Virus record (IMG/VR): IMGVR_UViG_3300033153_007942
Location: 1 to 45,510 of that record
Source of the DNA: a virus
Length of the DNA: 45,510 bases
Strand: one strand, 5' to 3'
Shown here: positions 17,223-25,399 of the stretch, in pieces
Position numbering within the stretch: the stretch's first letter is position 1
How the letters are laid out: the number at the start of each line of letters is the position of its first letter
Made by a program: the position numbers and the translations under genes
The notes under the pieces: model-generated
Seen by the model: only the letters and a program-made list of their open reading frames with translations
Told to the model about the DNA's origin: nothing
Databases searched by the model: none

Positions 17223-20200
17223 ATGCCGAGCTTATTTGAATTGTCCCGGGCGCGGGCTGCTGAGGAAGAGCAGGCTGCACAGACAACGGGTGCCCGGGCA
17301 TCCACGGAACTAAAGATACCAACACCAGACCCCGCCACTTCGGCGGACCCAGCTCCGGCCGAGAGTACAGGTGTTCCCGCCCCTCGTCCAGCGAACGAGC
17401 TTAACCCTCTTTTCCGGCAGTCACTTTCCCAGGAAGTTTTGAACTTACCCGCACCGTCAGACCAGGTGCCGGCCGAGGACCTTCCGGATATACCTTCCCT
17501 GGAATCGCTTCTTCCAAAGATTGACCCTACCAATGAAGATTTTACTGTTAAGGACGAGCCGGATAAAACTCAGACCCCTGGTATTGAGAAACCTAAAATG
17601 GGAACCTGGAATGACGAGGCTCTTAACAGTGTAATGACCAGGCGTAATATGTTGGCCGGCGATTATCTCCGTAAAATGTTCTTGGCTAAGCGTGATGGAC
17701 TTGTCGAAAACGGTATGGCACCAGGTCAGGCAGCTGCTGTTTCGTACCAGCAGATTATGGAGAACAAGGAGGATTTTAAAAAGGCTCACTTCTATGCTGA
17801 CGATATTGTGTACAGTGAAATGCTTAAGCAGGTACAGGAGGCAGGAGCCAGCTCGACTGTTATTGATAAATGGTTGAAGAGTGCCGGCGAAGGTTTCACG
17901 TCCGGAGGGACGAAGAGGTTGGGTAGTACGATGACTCCGATTGACCATTACCTGGCCACTATGCCGGGAGATTTGAGAGATGAATTGCTGGCGCAGGATA
18001 ATGGAAAGAAGTGGTTGAACCGGTGGAACTCTGCTCTCGGGTTTACTGCCAACGTGACTGGCTCCCTGCCGTTTATGAAGGGTGTTAATACTGTCTGGTC
18101 CAAAGGTGCTGCCAGGTTGGTTGGTAAGGAAAAAATGATTATGCCTATGTGGGCGAAGAGTGTGGCCGCGAGTGGTGCTTTTACTTCTCTGAGCGTGGCT
18201 CAGTCCATAGCGGACCCGGATGCTCAGCTGGAGCTGGCGCATATTGGTAAGTCCGCTTTACTGGGTGCCTTCCTACCCTGGGTAAATAAAATACCAGGCA
18301 TAGGGAACCTGGAGACAGCGGCTACAAATACTGCGGCCGCAGGTAAGCTCATTGGCCAGATGCTTCCCGTGGGTCTGGGTGCGGCCACGGCTGATATGGT
18401 AGGACATTGGCTGCATGGCCGGTCTTGGTCCGACCTGTCCGGTCAGGAGAAGAGTGCTATATTCGTTAACGTAGGAACCTTGCTGGCATTCCATACCGTG
18501 GGCGGTTTAAGCGGCCTGGCGGAAATGGGTAAGATGCAACGGCAGATGTTGGCCAAATTGGAGAAAGAGGGAATTTCCCCTGAGCAGGCGGCTAAATTTG
18601 CCTTATCCAAGGATAAAGCCGGGGAATTGCTCGATTTAAAGGTAAAAGAGCGTGTTCAGCAGGAATTTGAGAAAAGCCAGGAGAAGCCCGCTGAGCCCCG
18701 TAAAGAGGGTGAGAGGCGCAAGGAGCCGGGTGAGGTCCCGGAAGGGGAGCAGGAACGCCGTAAACTCGCTGACAGGCGGACCCTGGCCAAGCAGAGACTC
18801 AATGAAACGGTGGAAATGGCCAAGCTGGATAAAACGGTCCAGGAGCAGCTGATTACCCGGGAAATGAAAACAATAGAGAGTAACGAGAAAATAACGTATA
18901 AAGCTGAGCATGACAAACTGACGGATATGATAAACCTCCACGGAGCGGAGAGTCGTAATTACGTGGATAAAGAGGGCAAGGTTAATGTAGACCACGTTTA
19001 CATTGACTTGGATAATTTTAAGCCGACCAATGACGGGTTCAGCCATGCGGCCGGGAACACAGCCCTGAAGTTATTTACCGAAAGTCTCAATACGCATTTA
19101 ATAAAGACCGGGTTGGCAAAGGACCTATATAGAATAGGTGGAGATGAGTTCGGAGTCATCAAATCGGAAGGAACGAGCAATAAAGCCCTGTTAGCCGGCA
19201 TAGGTCTTGCTCGTAAACAGTACAAGGAAACCACTCTTAAGTTTTTAAAAGGACTCGAACCGAACCCGGAGGGCAAGGAGATAGCCCGTAAATTATTGGA
19301 AGAGGACCAACCAACGTTTACGGCGGCTTTCGCTAAGACGGAAGAACTGTCCGAGGGCATGGTCAGCACTTTTAAGAAAAAGGGTAAGGGCAAATTTAAA
19401 GGTAAAACATTTTTTGAAGGGAAGGTTTATGAGCCAGATATTAAAATTGTCGAACGCGGAGCTGGAGCAGGCAAACAAGGACTTCCAGAACTTCCAGCAG
19501 AGCCAAGGGAAGTCCTCAGCCGAGCCCCAAAAAATTACAAGGAACTCGATAGCCAGATTAGGGCGGCTGAAAGCGAAATCGACCGGCTTACGGCAACGGC
19601 TGACAAACTTGAGAGCGAAGTAAAGCCCGGCCAGCCTCTCGGGAAAAAACGTGAGGCAGAGGTAGCAGCCCTGGATAAGGAAGTCGAACGTATCCAGAAC
19701 CTGCAGGACCAGCTGCTCGATATTAAAACCGACCAGGAGCGTGGCCAGGTTAAGCTGGACACTGAGGCCCTGGCAAAAGCCGAGGACCTGTTTGCTAAAG
19801 GCAAGGGTGGTCGTGAAAAAGAAATTGCGGACCTGAGTGAGGAGTGGCGGGGCCTGTTGGATAAAACCGGAGAGCCCCTTCCGGAAAACAAAGTGCGGGC
19901 TGATGAGATAGAGGCTCGTATCGCTGAGTTGTCTACGGCCAAGTTCGACCCGGGCAGTGTGGAGCTGGCTAAATCTGATTTCGTTTTTCCGGAGGGTCAG
20001 GTTAAATTCCTGAGAACACCTGCGGCCGTAAAGTATTCCAAAGTACGCTTGCTTAAGATGGACGTGGGTGAGCTGGCCAAAGTCGCGGAATCCCTGGAAG
20101 TTAAAGTGGATAAGGCTACGCTGACAGACCCGAAGGCAAAAGAGGAGCTGGCCCTGCGTATCCTGAAACAGCAGGCCGGTGTTCCGGACCCGAAAGACGT

Positions 20201-23200
20201 GAAGGCCGAACCAGGTATCACTAAAGAAGAGAAGGTGGATATCGCCGGCTACATGGACGGGCTTCAGAAACAGGAAGCAGCTGCCACGGTAACCGGCAAA
20301 GGTTTCTCTGCCAAAAAGGCATCCGGTAAAAAAGTAAAGCGTTCCAAGTTAGCTCAGCAGGTCCGGCAAAAAGAACTGGACCGTGAAATGGAAGAGGCTG
20401 ACAATGCGAAGGGTAAGTCCGACCGGATAGTTCAGAACACTTTTGAGGTGGGCGATTCCGAAATAAAAGTTACCGAGATTAAAGAATCCAAGCTCAGTAA
20501 AATGTATGTGATGATGAAAGACCATCTGTACAACCTGCGCCGATTCCCTGAGCTGTACCTGACCGGCCGGACCATGGGCGGACTCGCGGCCGGCAAACAG
20601 AAAGACCACGTAAGGGACCTGGTGGATATGAAAAAAGGACCGTTCCGTGATATGGATAACCAGGATTACCAGCGTATGAGTCAGCAGTACTGGCTTAAGA
20701 ATTATGCTAACTGGGACGAGCTGGGTATGCGGACCTCTGACGTGACCGCGACCATGGCCTATAACCAATTAAATAAGCTGAAACAAAAGTGGGGTCCTGA
20801 GAAATATGAGTTCTACGAAAAGCGTGGAGCTGAGCTTGCCAAAATGAATGACGAGCTGTTGGATTTCCTGGTGGACATGGAATACATACACGAGGACCTG
20901 GCCGTTAACCTGAAGAAAAAGTATGACCACTTTCTCCGGACGGAGGTATTGGATACCGGGCTGGACCACCTTTTGGGTGAGGGCTTTTCTACCCGTGCCG
21001 GTATTGGTCGTGTGGACCGGGGTATTCTTAATAGAAAGTTAGGGACCACAAAGAAATTGGAGAAGGACCTGATTAAGCTGACGGCCAATTCAATCAGCCG
21101 GAAAGTGATAGCCGGCTACAAACAACGGTTTGTGAATGACGTGGCCCAGGAGGTCGGTACTCCTATCGGTATCACCCTTTGGAATGAAGGCAAAGTCCGT
21201 GTACCCACTGAGAAGGGTGGGGAGTTCCAGTCAACCAATGTCTATACCAAGCTGCAGACTGACGTGCTTCCGGAATACCTGAAGGCTAAGGTTGTGCCGG
21301 CCGGGCATAAAAAGATGGCCAGCAGTACCCGTAAACCTAATGCCAATGAAATTGACTGGATAATGGAAACCTTCTCAAAGGACGTGAAGAGAAATATGGT
21401 TAACCGTCTGAAGGTTGATTCAAAAAGTATTTCTACGGAGCAGATGCGGGACTGGGTGAAGGACCACGTAAACTTGCAACATGCTATACCTGAGACCATT
21501 CATAATATGATGGACGGTGTGGAGAATATCAGCTTCGATGTGGTGACCCGGGCTATGGGTGCTTACAATAATATCTTTAAGGCCGGTGCCACTACTCAGC
21601 GGTATGCTTTTATTTTTACGAACCCTATGCGAGATTTGCAGGATTTCCTCTTCCGTTCAAAAGTGAAGGGTGCCAAGGCAAGCCGAACTGAGGTCCTGGG
21701 CCATGCTTCCGTTATCGCACTGGCTGAAGCCTTCGGGGTGGAGACTAAGACTCTGCGTGAGATGCGAGAGGCTGGTACTGATTTTGGCGGTCTGTATAAC
21801 TCCATCGGTCGGAGCGTTCAGAAACCTTTGGCACTGGAGTCGCCGGGTAAACAAAAAATCCGTATAACGAAGGAAGCCATACTGCTGCCGATAATAACTC
21901 TTCCGGAAAAGTTAGGCAAGGCTGGTGAGCGTTTGACCAGGACCGCTGAGTGGCTGCGGGCTAAGTCTGCCGGCATACCTAACAAGGAAGCTGCTTTGCT
22001 GGTCCGCGATATCTCTATTGATTTTCAGAAAATGGGAACGGTCGGCCGGGTGTTCAATACCTGGGTGCCGTTTTTTAATGCAGCCATCCAGGGTACTGGT
22101 AACACTGCCAGGTTTATTAAGGAACGGCCGCTACTGGCAGCTGGCCGCACGGCCGCTACGGTGATAGCTCCCTACATTGCGCTGAAGGAATGGAACACCT
22201 CTTTTGAAGCGGACGTGGATATTCCAAAAAATATTAAGGAACGTGAGTGGTATTGGATTATCCCGGATATCGAAGCCTTGAAGAACGGTCAGCTGAAAGC
22301 TGCACTCGTTACTAACGAAGACGGGTCCACGGTTCCCGTACTGCTCACTGCAAAGAAGAGTGAGTGGGCAGCTGCGGTTACAGGTACAGTTGATGCTGTA
22401 TTGGGTCAGGCACTCTTTCCGCAGGACATAGAAAAACTGAGGGAAGTTAGTACCGGTAAAGCTTTAGCCTCGGTAGCCATGGGTTGGGCAAGTGAGTGGG
22501 GTCTGAGTGCAGCTCCCCCTCTGCCACGTACTGCCTTGGAAGTGGCCAGCGGTTACAACTTCTATTATAAACAACCACTGGTCTCCCCGTCTGTTTCTAA
22601 GCGGAAGCCGGAGCACCAGGTCCGGTCTGGTACACCTAACCTGCCTCGGCGTATAGGGGAGGCTGTCCACGTATCTCCGGAGAAACTGAATCACATGGTT
22701 ACCTCTATCCTGCCGCAGACCAAGCAGTGGCTCAGCACTGTTAATCCTTTGTTTGAGAGTAGTGGACCGGATGCTACCAATTACAGTATCCGTGGGAATA
22801 AGATAGAGACAGCTTCCAAGTTTTTACCGTTAGCTAAGACCCCGCACTTTAAGGAAACCAGGACCATCGTTACGGACTTTAAGAAAAAGTTTATGGCAAA
22901 CAAAACCTCCCTGGCTTTCCTTATTGAGGACCGGGCTGCACGGATGGAAGAAGCCCTGCAGAGAGGTGACACGGCTGAAGAGGACCGGCTGGATAAAAAC
23001 CTGGAGTACCTGGTGGAGGAGTATTATAAAACTGTGGAGCCTAATGTTAAGAAAGCCAATGCCACCCTTAACGGAATATATAAAAAGGTGCAGGACCGGA
23101 AGGCGAGGAAGCTGGAAAATATGTCCGGTTTTGAAGAGGCCATGGATGATGCCAGTGGTGTAATTCAAAAAGCATTTGTCAGAGAGAAGGGAGATATCCT

Positions 23201-23219
23201 CGATGATATTGAACGTTGA
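17223..23219 (+). CDS. Giant 1,998-residue polyvalent/ejection protein with GGDEF domain
   Basis: Largest gene of the genome, ribosome site GGAGG just upstream. Residues 1-125 are Pro/Ala-rich; about 300-430 hold several hydrophobic helices; about 555-725 match a GGDEF (diguanylate cyclase) domain: HDKLTDMINLHGAE start, metal-site DLDNFK (Asp595, Asp597), a TNDGFSHAAGNTAL block, and YRIGGDEFGV with GGDEF at 639-643. The RxxD inhibitory site is absent. About 770-900 is coiled coil. Near 1600-1630, FNTWVPFFNAAIQGTGN resembles the LPD38 region of phage polyvalent proteins. Such giants are packaged and injected with the DNA (T7 gp16-like role). It may therefore deliver a nucleotide cyclase or a cyclic-nucleotide-binding domain. 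Gene and ejection role are fairly sure; enzyme activity is inference. Confidence 0.8.
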   Translation: MPSLFELSRARAAEEEQAAQTTGARASTELKIPTPDPATSADPAPAESTGVPAPRPANELNPLFRQSLSQEVLNLPAPSDQVPAEDLPDIPSLESLLPKIDPTNEDFTVKDEPDKTQTPGIEKPKMGTWNDEALNSVMTRRNMLAGDYLRKMFLAKRDGLVENGMAPGQAAAVSYQQIMENKEDFKKAHFYADDIVYSEMLKQVQEAGASSTVIDKWLKSAGEGFTSGGTKRLGSTMTPIDHYLATMPGDLRDELLAQDNGKKWLNRWNSALGFTANVTGSLPFMKGVNTVWSKGAARLVGKEKMIMPMWAKSVAASGAFTSLSVAQSIADPDAQLELAHIGKSALLGAFLPWVNKIPGIGNLETAATNTAAAGKLIGQMLPVGLGAATADMVGHWLHGRSWSDLSGQEKSAIFVNVGTLLAFHTVGGLSGLAEMGKMQRQMLAKLEKEGISPEQAAKFALSKDKAGELLDLKVKERVQQEFEKSQEKPAEPRKEGERRKEPGEVPEGEQERRKLADRRTLAKQRLNETVEMAKLDKTVQEQLITREMKTIESNEKITYKAEHDKLTDMINLHGAESRNYVDKEGKVNVDHVYIDLDNFKPTNDGFSHAAGNTALKLFTESLNTHLIKTGLAKDLYRIGGDEFGVIKSEGTSNKALLAGIGLARKQYKETTLKFLKGLEPNPEGKEIARKLLEEDQPTFTAAFAKTEELSEGMVSTFKKKGKGKFKGKTFFEGKVYEPDIKIVERGAGAGKQGLPELPAEPREVLSRAPKNYKELDSQIRAAESEIDRLTATADKLESEVKPGQPLGKKREAEVAALDKEVERIQNLQDQLLDIKTDQERGQVKLDTEALAKAEDLFAKGKGGREKEIADLSEEWRGLLDKTGEPLPENKVRADEIEARIAELSTAKFDPGSVELAKSDFVFPEGQVKFLRTPAAVKYSKVRLLKMDVGELAKVAESLEVKVDKATLTDPKAKEELALRILKQQAGVPDPKDVKAEPGITKEEKVDIAGYMDGLQKQEAAATVTGKGFSAKKASGKKVKRSKLAQQVRQKELDREMEEADNAKGKSDRIVQNTFEVGDSEIKVTEIKESKLSKMYVMMKDHLYNLRRFPELYLTGRTMGGLAAGKQKDHVRDLVDMKKGPFRDMDNQDYQRMSQQYWLKNYANWDELGMRTSDVTATMAYNQLNKLKQKWGPEKYEFYEKRGAELAKMNDELLDFLVDMEYIHEDLAVNLKKKYDHFLRTEVLDTGLDHLLGEGFSTRAGIGRVDRGILNRKLGTTKKLEKDLIKLTANSISRKVIAGYKQRFVNDVAQEVGTPIGITLWNEGKVRVPTEKGGEFQSTNVYTKLQTDVLPEYLKAKVVPAGHKKMASSTRKPNANEIDWIMETFSKDVKRNMVNRLKVDSKSISTEQMRDWVKDHVNLQHAIPETIHNMMDGVENISFDVVTRAMGAYNNIFKAGATTQRYAFIFTNPMRDLQDFLFRSKVKGAKASRTEVLGHASVIALAEAFGVETKTLREMREAGTDFGGLYNSIGRSVQKPLALESPGKQKIRITKEAILLPIITLPEKLGKAGERLTRTAEWLRAKSAGIPNKEAALLVRDISIDFQKMGTVGRVFNTWVPFFNAAIQGTGNTARFIKERPLLAAGRTAATVIAPYIALKEWNTSFEADVDIPKNIKEREWYWIIPDIEALKNGQLKAALVTNEDGSTVPVLLTAKKSEWAAAVTGTVDAVLGQALFPQDIEKLREVSTGKALASVAMGWASEWGLSAAPPLPRTALEVASGYNFYYKQPLVSPSVSKRKPEHQVRSGTPNLPRRIGEAVHVSPEKLNHMVTSILPQTKQWLSTVNPLFESSGPDATNYSIRGNKIETASKFLPLAKTPHFKETRTIVTDFKKKFMANKTSLAFLIEDRAARMEEALQRGDTAEEDRLDKNLEYLVEEYYKTVEPNVKKANATLNGIYKKVQDRKARKLENMSGFEEAMDDASGVIQKAFVREKGDILDDIER

Positions 23220-23727
23220 TAACAAACTAATTGTAGACCTGATGCACTGGCTCAAGGGCCGGGCCGTTGCCGGCAGCGAAAAGTTAGACTCACCGAACGC
23301 TAACGTGCCGTGGCTGCAGGTAGCCATCGGTGAAACCGGCGTAGAGGAGATTGCCGGCAAGGAGTCGAACCCCCGGGTGGATGAGTACCTGGCTACCGTG
23401 GACCTGCCTGGTGATGACGATATCCCCTGGTGCTCTGCCTTCGTAAACTGGGTGATGCTGCAGTGCGGCCGGGAGCGTACAAAGTCCGGCATGGCCAAGT
23501 CCTGGCTGAGTCTTAAGGATGACATAACGCTGGTAAAGCCTGGTGCCATTGCCGTGTTCAATCGTGGGAGGGACCCAAGTTACGGCCATGTAGGTATCGC
23601 CCTGGACGAAAACAAAGAGTATATTTACCTGCTCGGCGGGAACCAAAGGAACCGAGTGGGGATAACCATGTACAATAAAAAGTCTTTAGCGGGCCTGAGA
23701 TGGCCGAAGGAGTTAGCCAATGTCTGA
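23203..23727 (+). CDS. Endolysin, TIGR02594/CHAP-like (NlpC/P60 superfamily)
   Basis: A 174-residue cell-wall hydrolase. The motif PWCSAFVNW supplies the probable catalytic Cys77, GHVGI the His129, and LGGNQ (Asn147-Gln148) the third conserved position; this order is that of the TIGR02594 cysteine peptidase/amidase family used as phage lysins. The ATG at 23203, preceded by GAAGGGAG, is preferred over an upstream TTG. It overlaps the giant gene by 17 bases. No signal peptide or membrane segment is seen, so export needs a holin; the next small gene is a candidate. Confidence 0.82.
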   Translation: MILNVDNKLIVDLMHWLKGRAVAGSEKLDSPNANVPWLQVAIGETGVEEIAGKESNPRVDEYLATVDLPGDDDIPWCSAFVNWVMLQCGRERTKSGMAKSWLSLKDDITLVKPGAIAVFNRGRDPSYGHVGIALDENKEYIYLLGGNQRNRVGITMYNKKSLAGLRWPKELANV

Positions 23728-23884
23728 ATTAGAAGTAACCGGAATCGCAGCACTGGTCGGCTTTGTCGTCCAGACCATCGTTCGTTTAACCCCGACCAAG
23801 AAGGATGACGAAATCCTGAAGGAAGCCGGGCCTATCAAGAAAATTATCTGGTTTCTGTTCGAGGCCAGCCGGAAGAAAAAATAA
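23720..23884 (+). CDS. Small membrane protein, holin candidate
   Basis: A 54-residue reading frame starting at ATG 23720, overlapping the endolysin stop by eight bases and ending at TAA 23882-23884, which overlaps the next ATG. Residues about 6-23 (VTGIAALVGFVVQTIVRL) form a hydrophobic helix, and the rest is charged, ending KKK. One short membrane span with a basic tail, directly after the endolysin, suits a small holin or holin partner. Confidence 0.6.
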   Translation: MSELEVTGIAALVGFVVQTIVRLTPTKKDDEILKEAGPIKKIIWFLFEASRKKK

Positions 23885-23916
23885 TGTACGATGAACCTAT
23901 AGCATGTGGAGGAAGT

Positions 23917-24174
23917 ATGTCACGTAACAGTTTAGAAATTAAGGAAGCCAATAACGGCTTCGTCATCACGACTCACATGGTCCGGAAGGATGCGGAGTCT
24001 GTAAAGAAACGTAAGAAGGGTGAGTACGTGGACACATTGGATGAGACCTTTGTGGCCGCTGACGGTACGGCTCTCAAGAAGAAAATTACGTCCTTTGCGG
24101 ATAGCGTAGCCGGCTCGGCCGGGAGTGCGAAGTTAGAGAATCAGATGGGCAAATTCGGTTTAGGCCATTCATAA
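23917..24174 (+). CDS. Small basic protein with scaffold-like C-terminal motif
   Basis: An 85-residue protein. GGAGGA at 23908-23913 favours ATG 23917 over ATG 23884. The first 60 residues are Lys/Glu-rich. The last residues, ENQMGKFGLGHS, closely resemble the scaffold C-terminus (TQMSSFGLGQK). If the scaffold motif binds coat protein, this late gene could be a second coat-binding factor or competitor. It is the last gene before the terminator at 24193. No known family recognised. Confidence 0.68.
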   Translation: MSRNSLEIKEANNGFVITTHMVRKDAESVKKRKKGEYVDTLDETFVAADGTALKKKITSFADSVAGSAGSAKLENQMGKFGLGHS

Positions 24175-24192
24175 AATCCATCGGCTGGGAAG

Positions 24193-24230
24193 GGCCTGGG
24201 GTTTGCAGCTTTGCGCCCTGGGTCTTTTTT
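24193..24230 (+). terminator. Rho-independent terminator of the late operon
   Basis: GGCCTGGGG (24193-24201) pairs with CCCTGGGTC (24216-24224) in nine pairs including several G-U, followed by six Ts (24225-24230). It ends the structural-lysis operon just before a promoter-like element. Confidence 0.65.
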
Positions 24231-24232
24231 AT

Positions 24233-24269
24233 TGAGACCTTTTAGGCTGAGACCTGTTATATAAGGGTG
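24233..24269 (+). promoter_or_regulatory. Promoter-like 37-bp element, copy 1
   Basis: Shares 31 of 37 positions without gaps with 28699-28735, including an identical run ACCTGTTATATAAG. It sits right after a terminator and about 15 bases before the first replication gene. TTGAGA (24232-24237) could serve as a -35 box and the TTATATAA segment as a -10, but the spacing is not canonical. Recognition by the phage-encoded sigma-like protein (37195-37758) is possible. Confidence 0.6.
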
Positions 24270-24283
24270 AAGGAGAAAATATA

Positions 24284-25186
24284 ATGGGAAAAGTATCAGC
24301 GAAAGCCAAGGCAGTTGCAGCTGCCCTACCGAAAGTACGTTTACCTGGTGCGGCCGCAAGTAGCGACCTGCCAGCATCATTGATTCCACTGGGCGGTGAA
24401 GTTGACACCAGTCTGGTATTGCCGAAGCCTCACCTCAGCTATTCAGCTGTAAGTATGTACCTGCTCTGCTCTAAACAGTATGAGTACCGGTATATCAAAG
24501 ACCTTAAGGAACCCCCGGCCGTGTCCCTGGAGTTCGGGAAGTCCGGACACGAAGCCTTGGAGTTTAATAATAAGTATAAGCACGAGACCGGCAGTGACCT
24601 GAAGGCCAAGGTGGTCCAGGAGAAATTCGCTGACGAGTTCACCACCCGTAAAAAGGAAATCAAAAACTGGGACGGGGAGGACCAGCACACGGCCTACGAT
24701 AAGCATATTAAAATCGGGAAGGCCCTGGTCGAGAAATATATGAAGGACCTGGCCCCGGGCCTGACCCCGGAGCACGAGCCGGAAAAAGAAAAGAACGTGG
24801 TTATCAACGGTGTGCCCATGAAGATGTACATTGATTTAACCACCAAGGCAGTCGTGAACGATTATAAATTTGTGAAAAAGGCCAAGTCCGAAAAGGACGT
24901 GAAGAACTCCCTGCAGCTCTGGATATATGGTACGGTGGAAAAGAAAAGCCAGGGCTCTTTTATTAGCCTGAATAAAGGAAACGGCGGAGTGGTCCGGCAT
25001 ATCCAACCTATTACGAACCGGGACAAGGCGTGGGGTGCCCACATCATTAAAGCCACTGCCAAAGCCATTACGGCCGGTGTCTTTTTCCCCAGGGCTCCAG
25101 ACGGTTTAGACTCCTGGAAATGTCAGCCGAAGTTTTGTGGGTTCTGGGCCAGGTGCCGTGGCAAGTCCACCGGGAAATTTATTTGA
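24284..25186 (+). CDS. Cas4/RecB-type PD-(D/E)XK exonuclease with Fe-S cysteines
   Basis: A 300-residue nuclease. HLSYSAVSMYLLCSKQYEYR gives the typical N-terminal SxxxxxxxCP-like segment with Cys62. A GKSGHEAL helix follows, then the nuclease core with YIDLT and NDYKF (Asp...Asp-x-Lys). The C-terminus has Cys280, Cys285 and Cys291 (WKCQPKFCGFWARC). One N-terminal plus three C-terminal cysteines is the 4Fe-4S arrangement of Cas4, AddB and related nucleases. It probably acts as a 5' exonuclease in phage recombination, replication or host DNA degradation. Starts behind GAAGGAG as first gene of the replication operon. Confidence 0.8.
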   Translation: MGKVSAKAKAVAAALPKVRLPGAAASSDLPASLIPLGGEVDTSLVLPKPHLSYSAVSMYLLCSKQYEYRYIKDLKEPPAVSLEFGKSGHEALEFNNKYKHETGSDLKAKVVQEKFADEFTTRKKEIKNWDGEDQHTAYDKHIKIGKALVEKYMKDLAPGLTPEHEPEKEKNVVINGVPMKMYIDLTTKAVVNDYKFVKKAKSEKDVKNSLQLWIYGTVEKKSQGSFISLNKGNGGVVRHIQPITNRDKAWGAHIIKATAKAITAGVFFPRAPDGLDSWKCQPKFCGFWARCRGKSTGKFI

Positions 25187-25299
25187 TGGAGTGGGCGGGT
25201 AATCTCATAGACCTGATGACATTTGACATCTTACTGGATGCCCTGGCTGCGGCCGCTGCAGTGTCTCTGTTAATTATCAGGCTGGTATCCGGACGATGA
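25186..25299 (+). CDS. Tiny membrane peptide (37 residues)
   Basis: ATG 25186 overlaps the preceding TGA; the frame ends at TGA 25297-25299. The product has an acidic N-terminus and one hydrophobic helix (LLDALAAAAAVSLLIIRLV). Function unknown. The coupled start and clear membrane helix support expression; its small size keeps confidence moderate. Confidence 0.45.
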   Translation: MEWAGNLIDLMTFDILLDALAAAAAVSLLIIRLVSGR

Positions 25300-25337
25300 A
25301 GAAATTAAATACGCTCGTGGAAACGGGCAGTTTAAAA

Positions 25338-25398
25338 GAGTCGAATGCCTGTAAGGGTAGCTCCCTTTCGCCGGGTTGGAATCCCGGCACGGCTCCCA
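25338..25398 (+). other. tRNA-like mini-element A (acceptor stem + T-arm-like hairpin + CCA)
   Basis: GAGTCG (25338-25343) pairs with CGGCTC (25390-25395), followed directly by CCA (25396-25398). Inside are a hairpin AAGGG/CCCTT (25353-25367) and a T-arm-like hairpin GCCGGG-TTGGAAT-CCCGGC (25370-25388). There is no D-arm and no proper anticodon arm. A shorter relative is at 41348-41388 on the minus strand. The element abuts the ATG at 25400, so it could also be a translational control structure. Confidence 0.5.
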
Positions 25399-25399
25399 A

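Noticed and set aside
17457-18242. 261-residue minus-strand open frame
   Set aside because: Antisense to the giant gene, Arg/His/Ser-rich composition typical of shadow frames, no ribosome site or neighbours on that strand.
25310-25398. A complete tRNA with long variable arm
   Set aside because: I could not place a 7-bp acceptor partner, D-arm or 5+7 anticodon arm upstream; only the outer 6-bp stem, a small hairpin and the T-arm-like hairpin fit.
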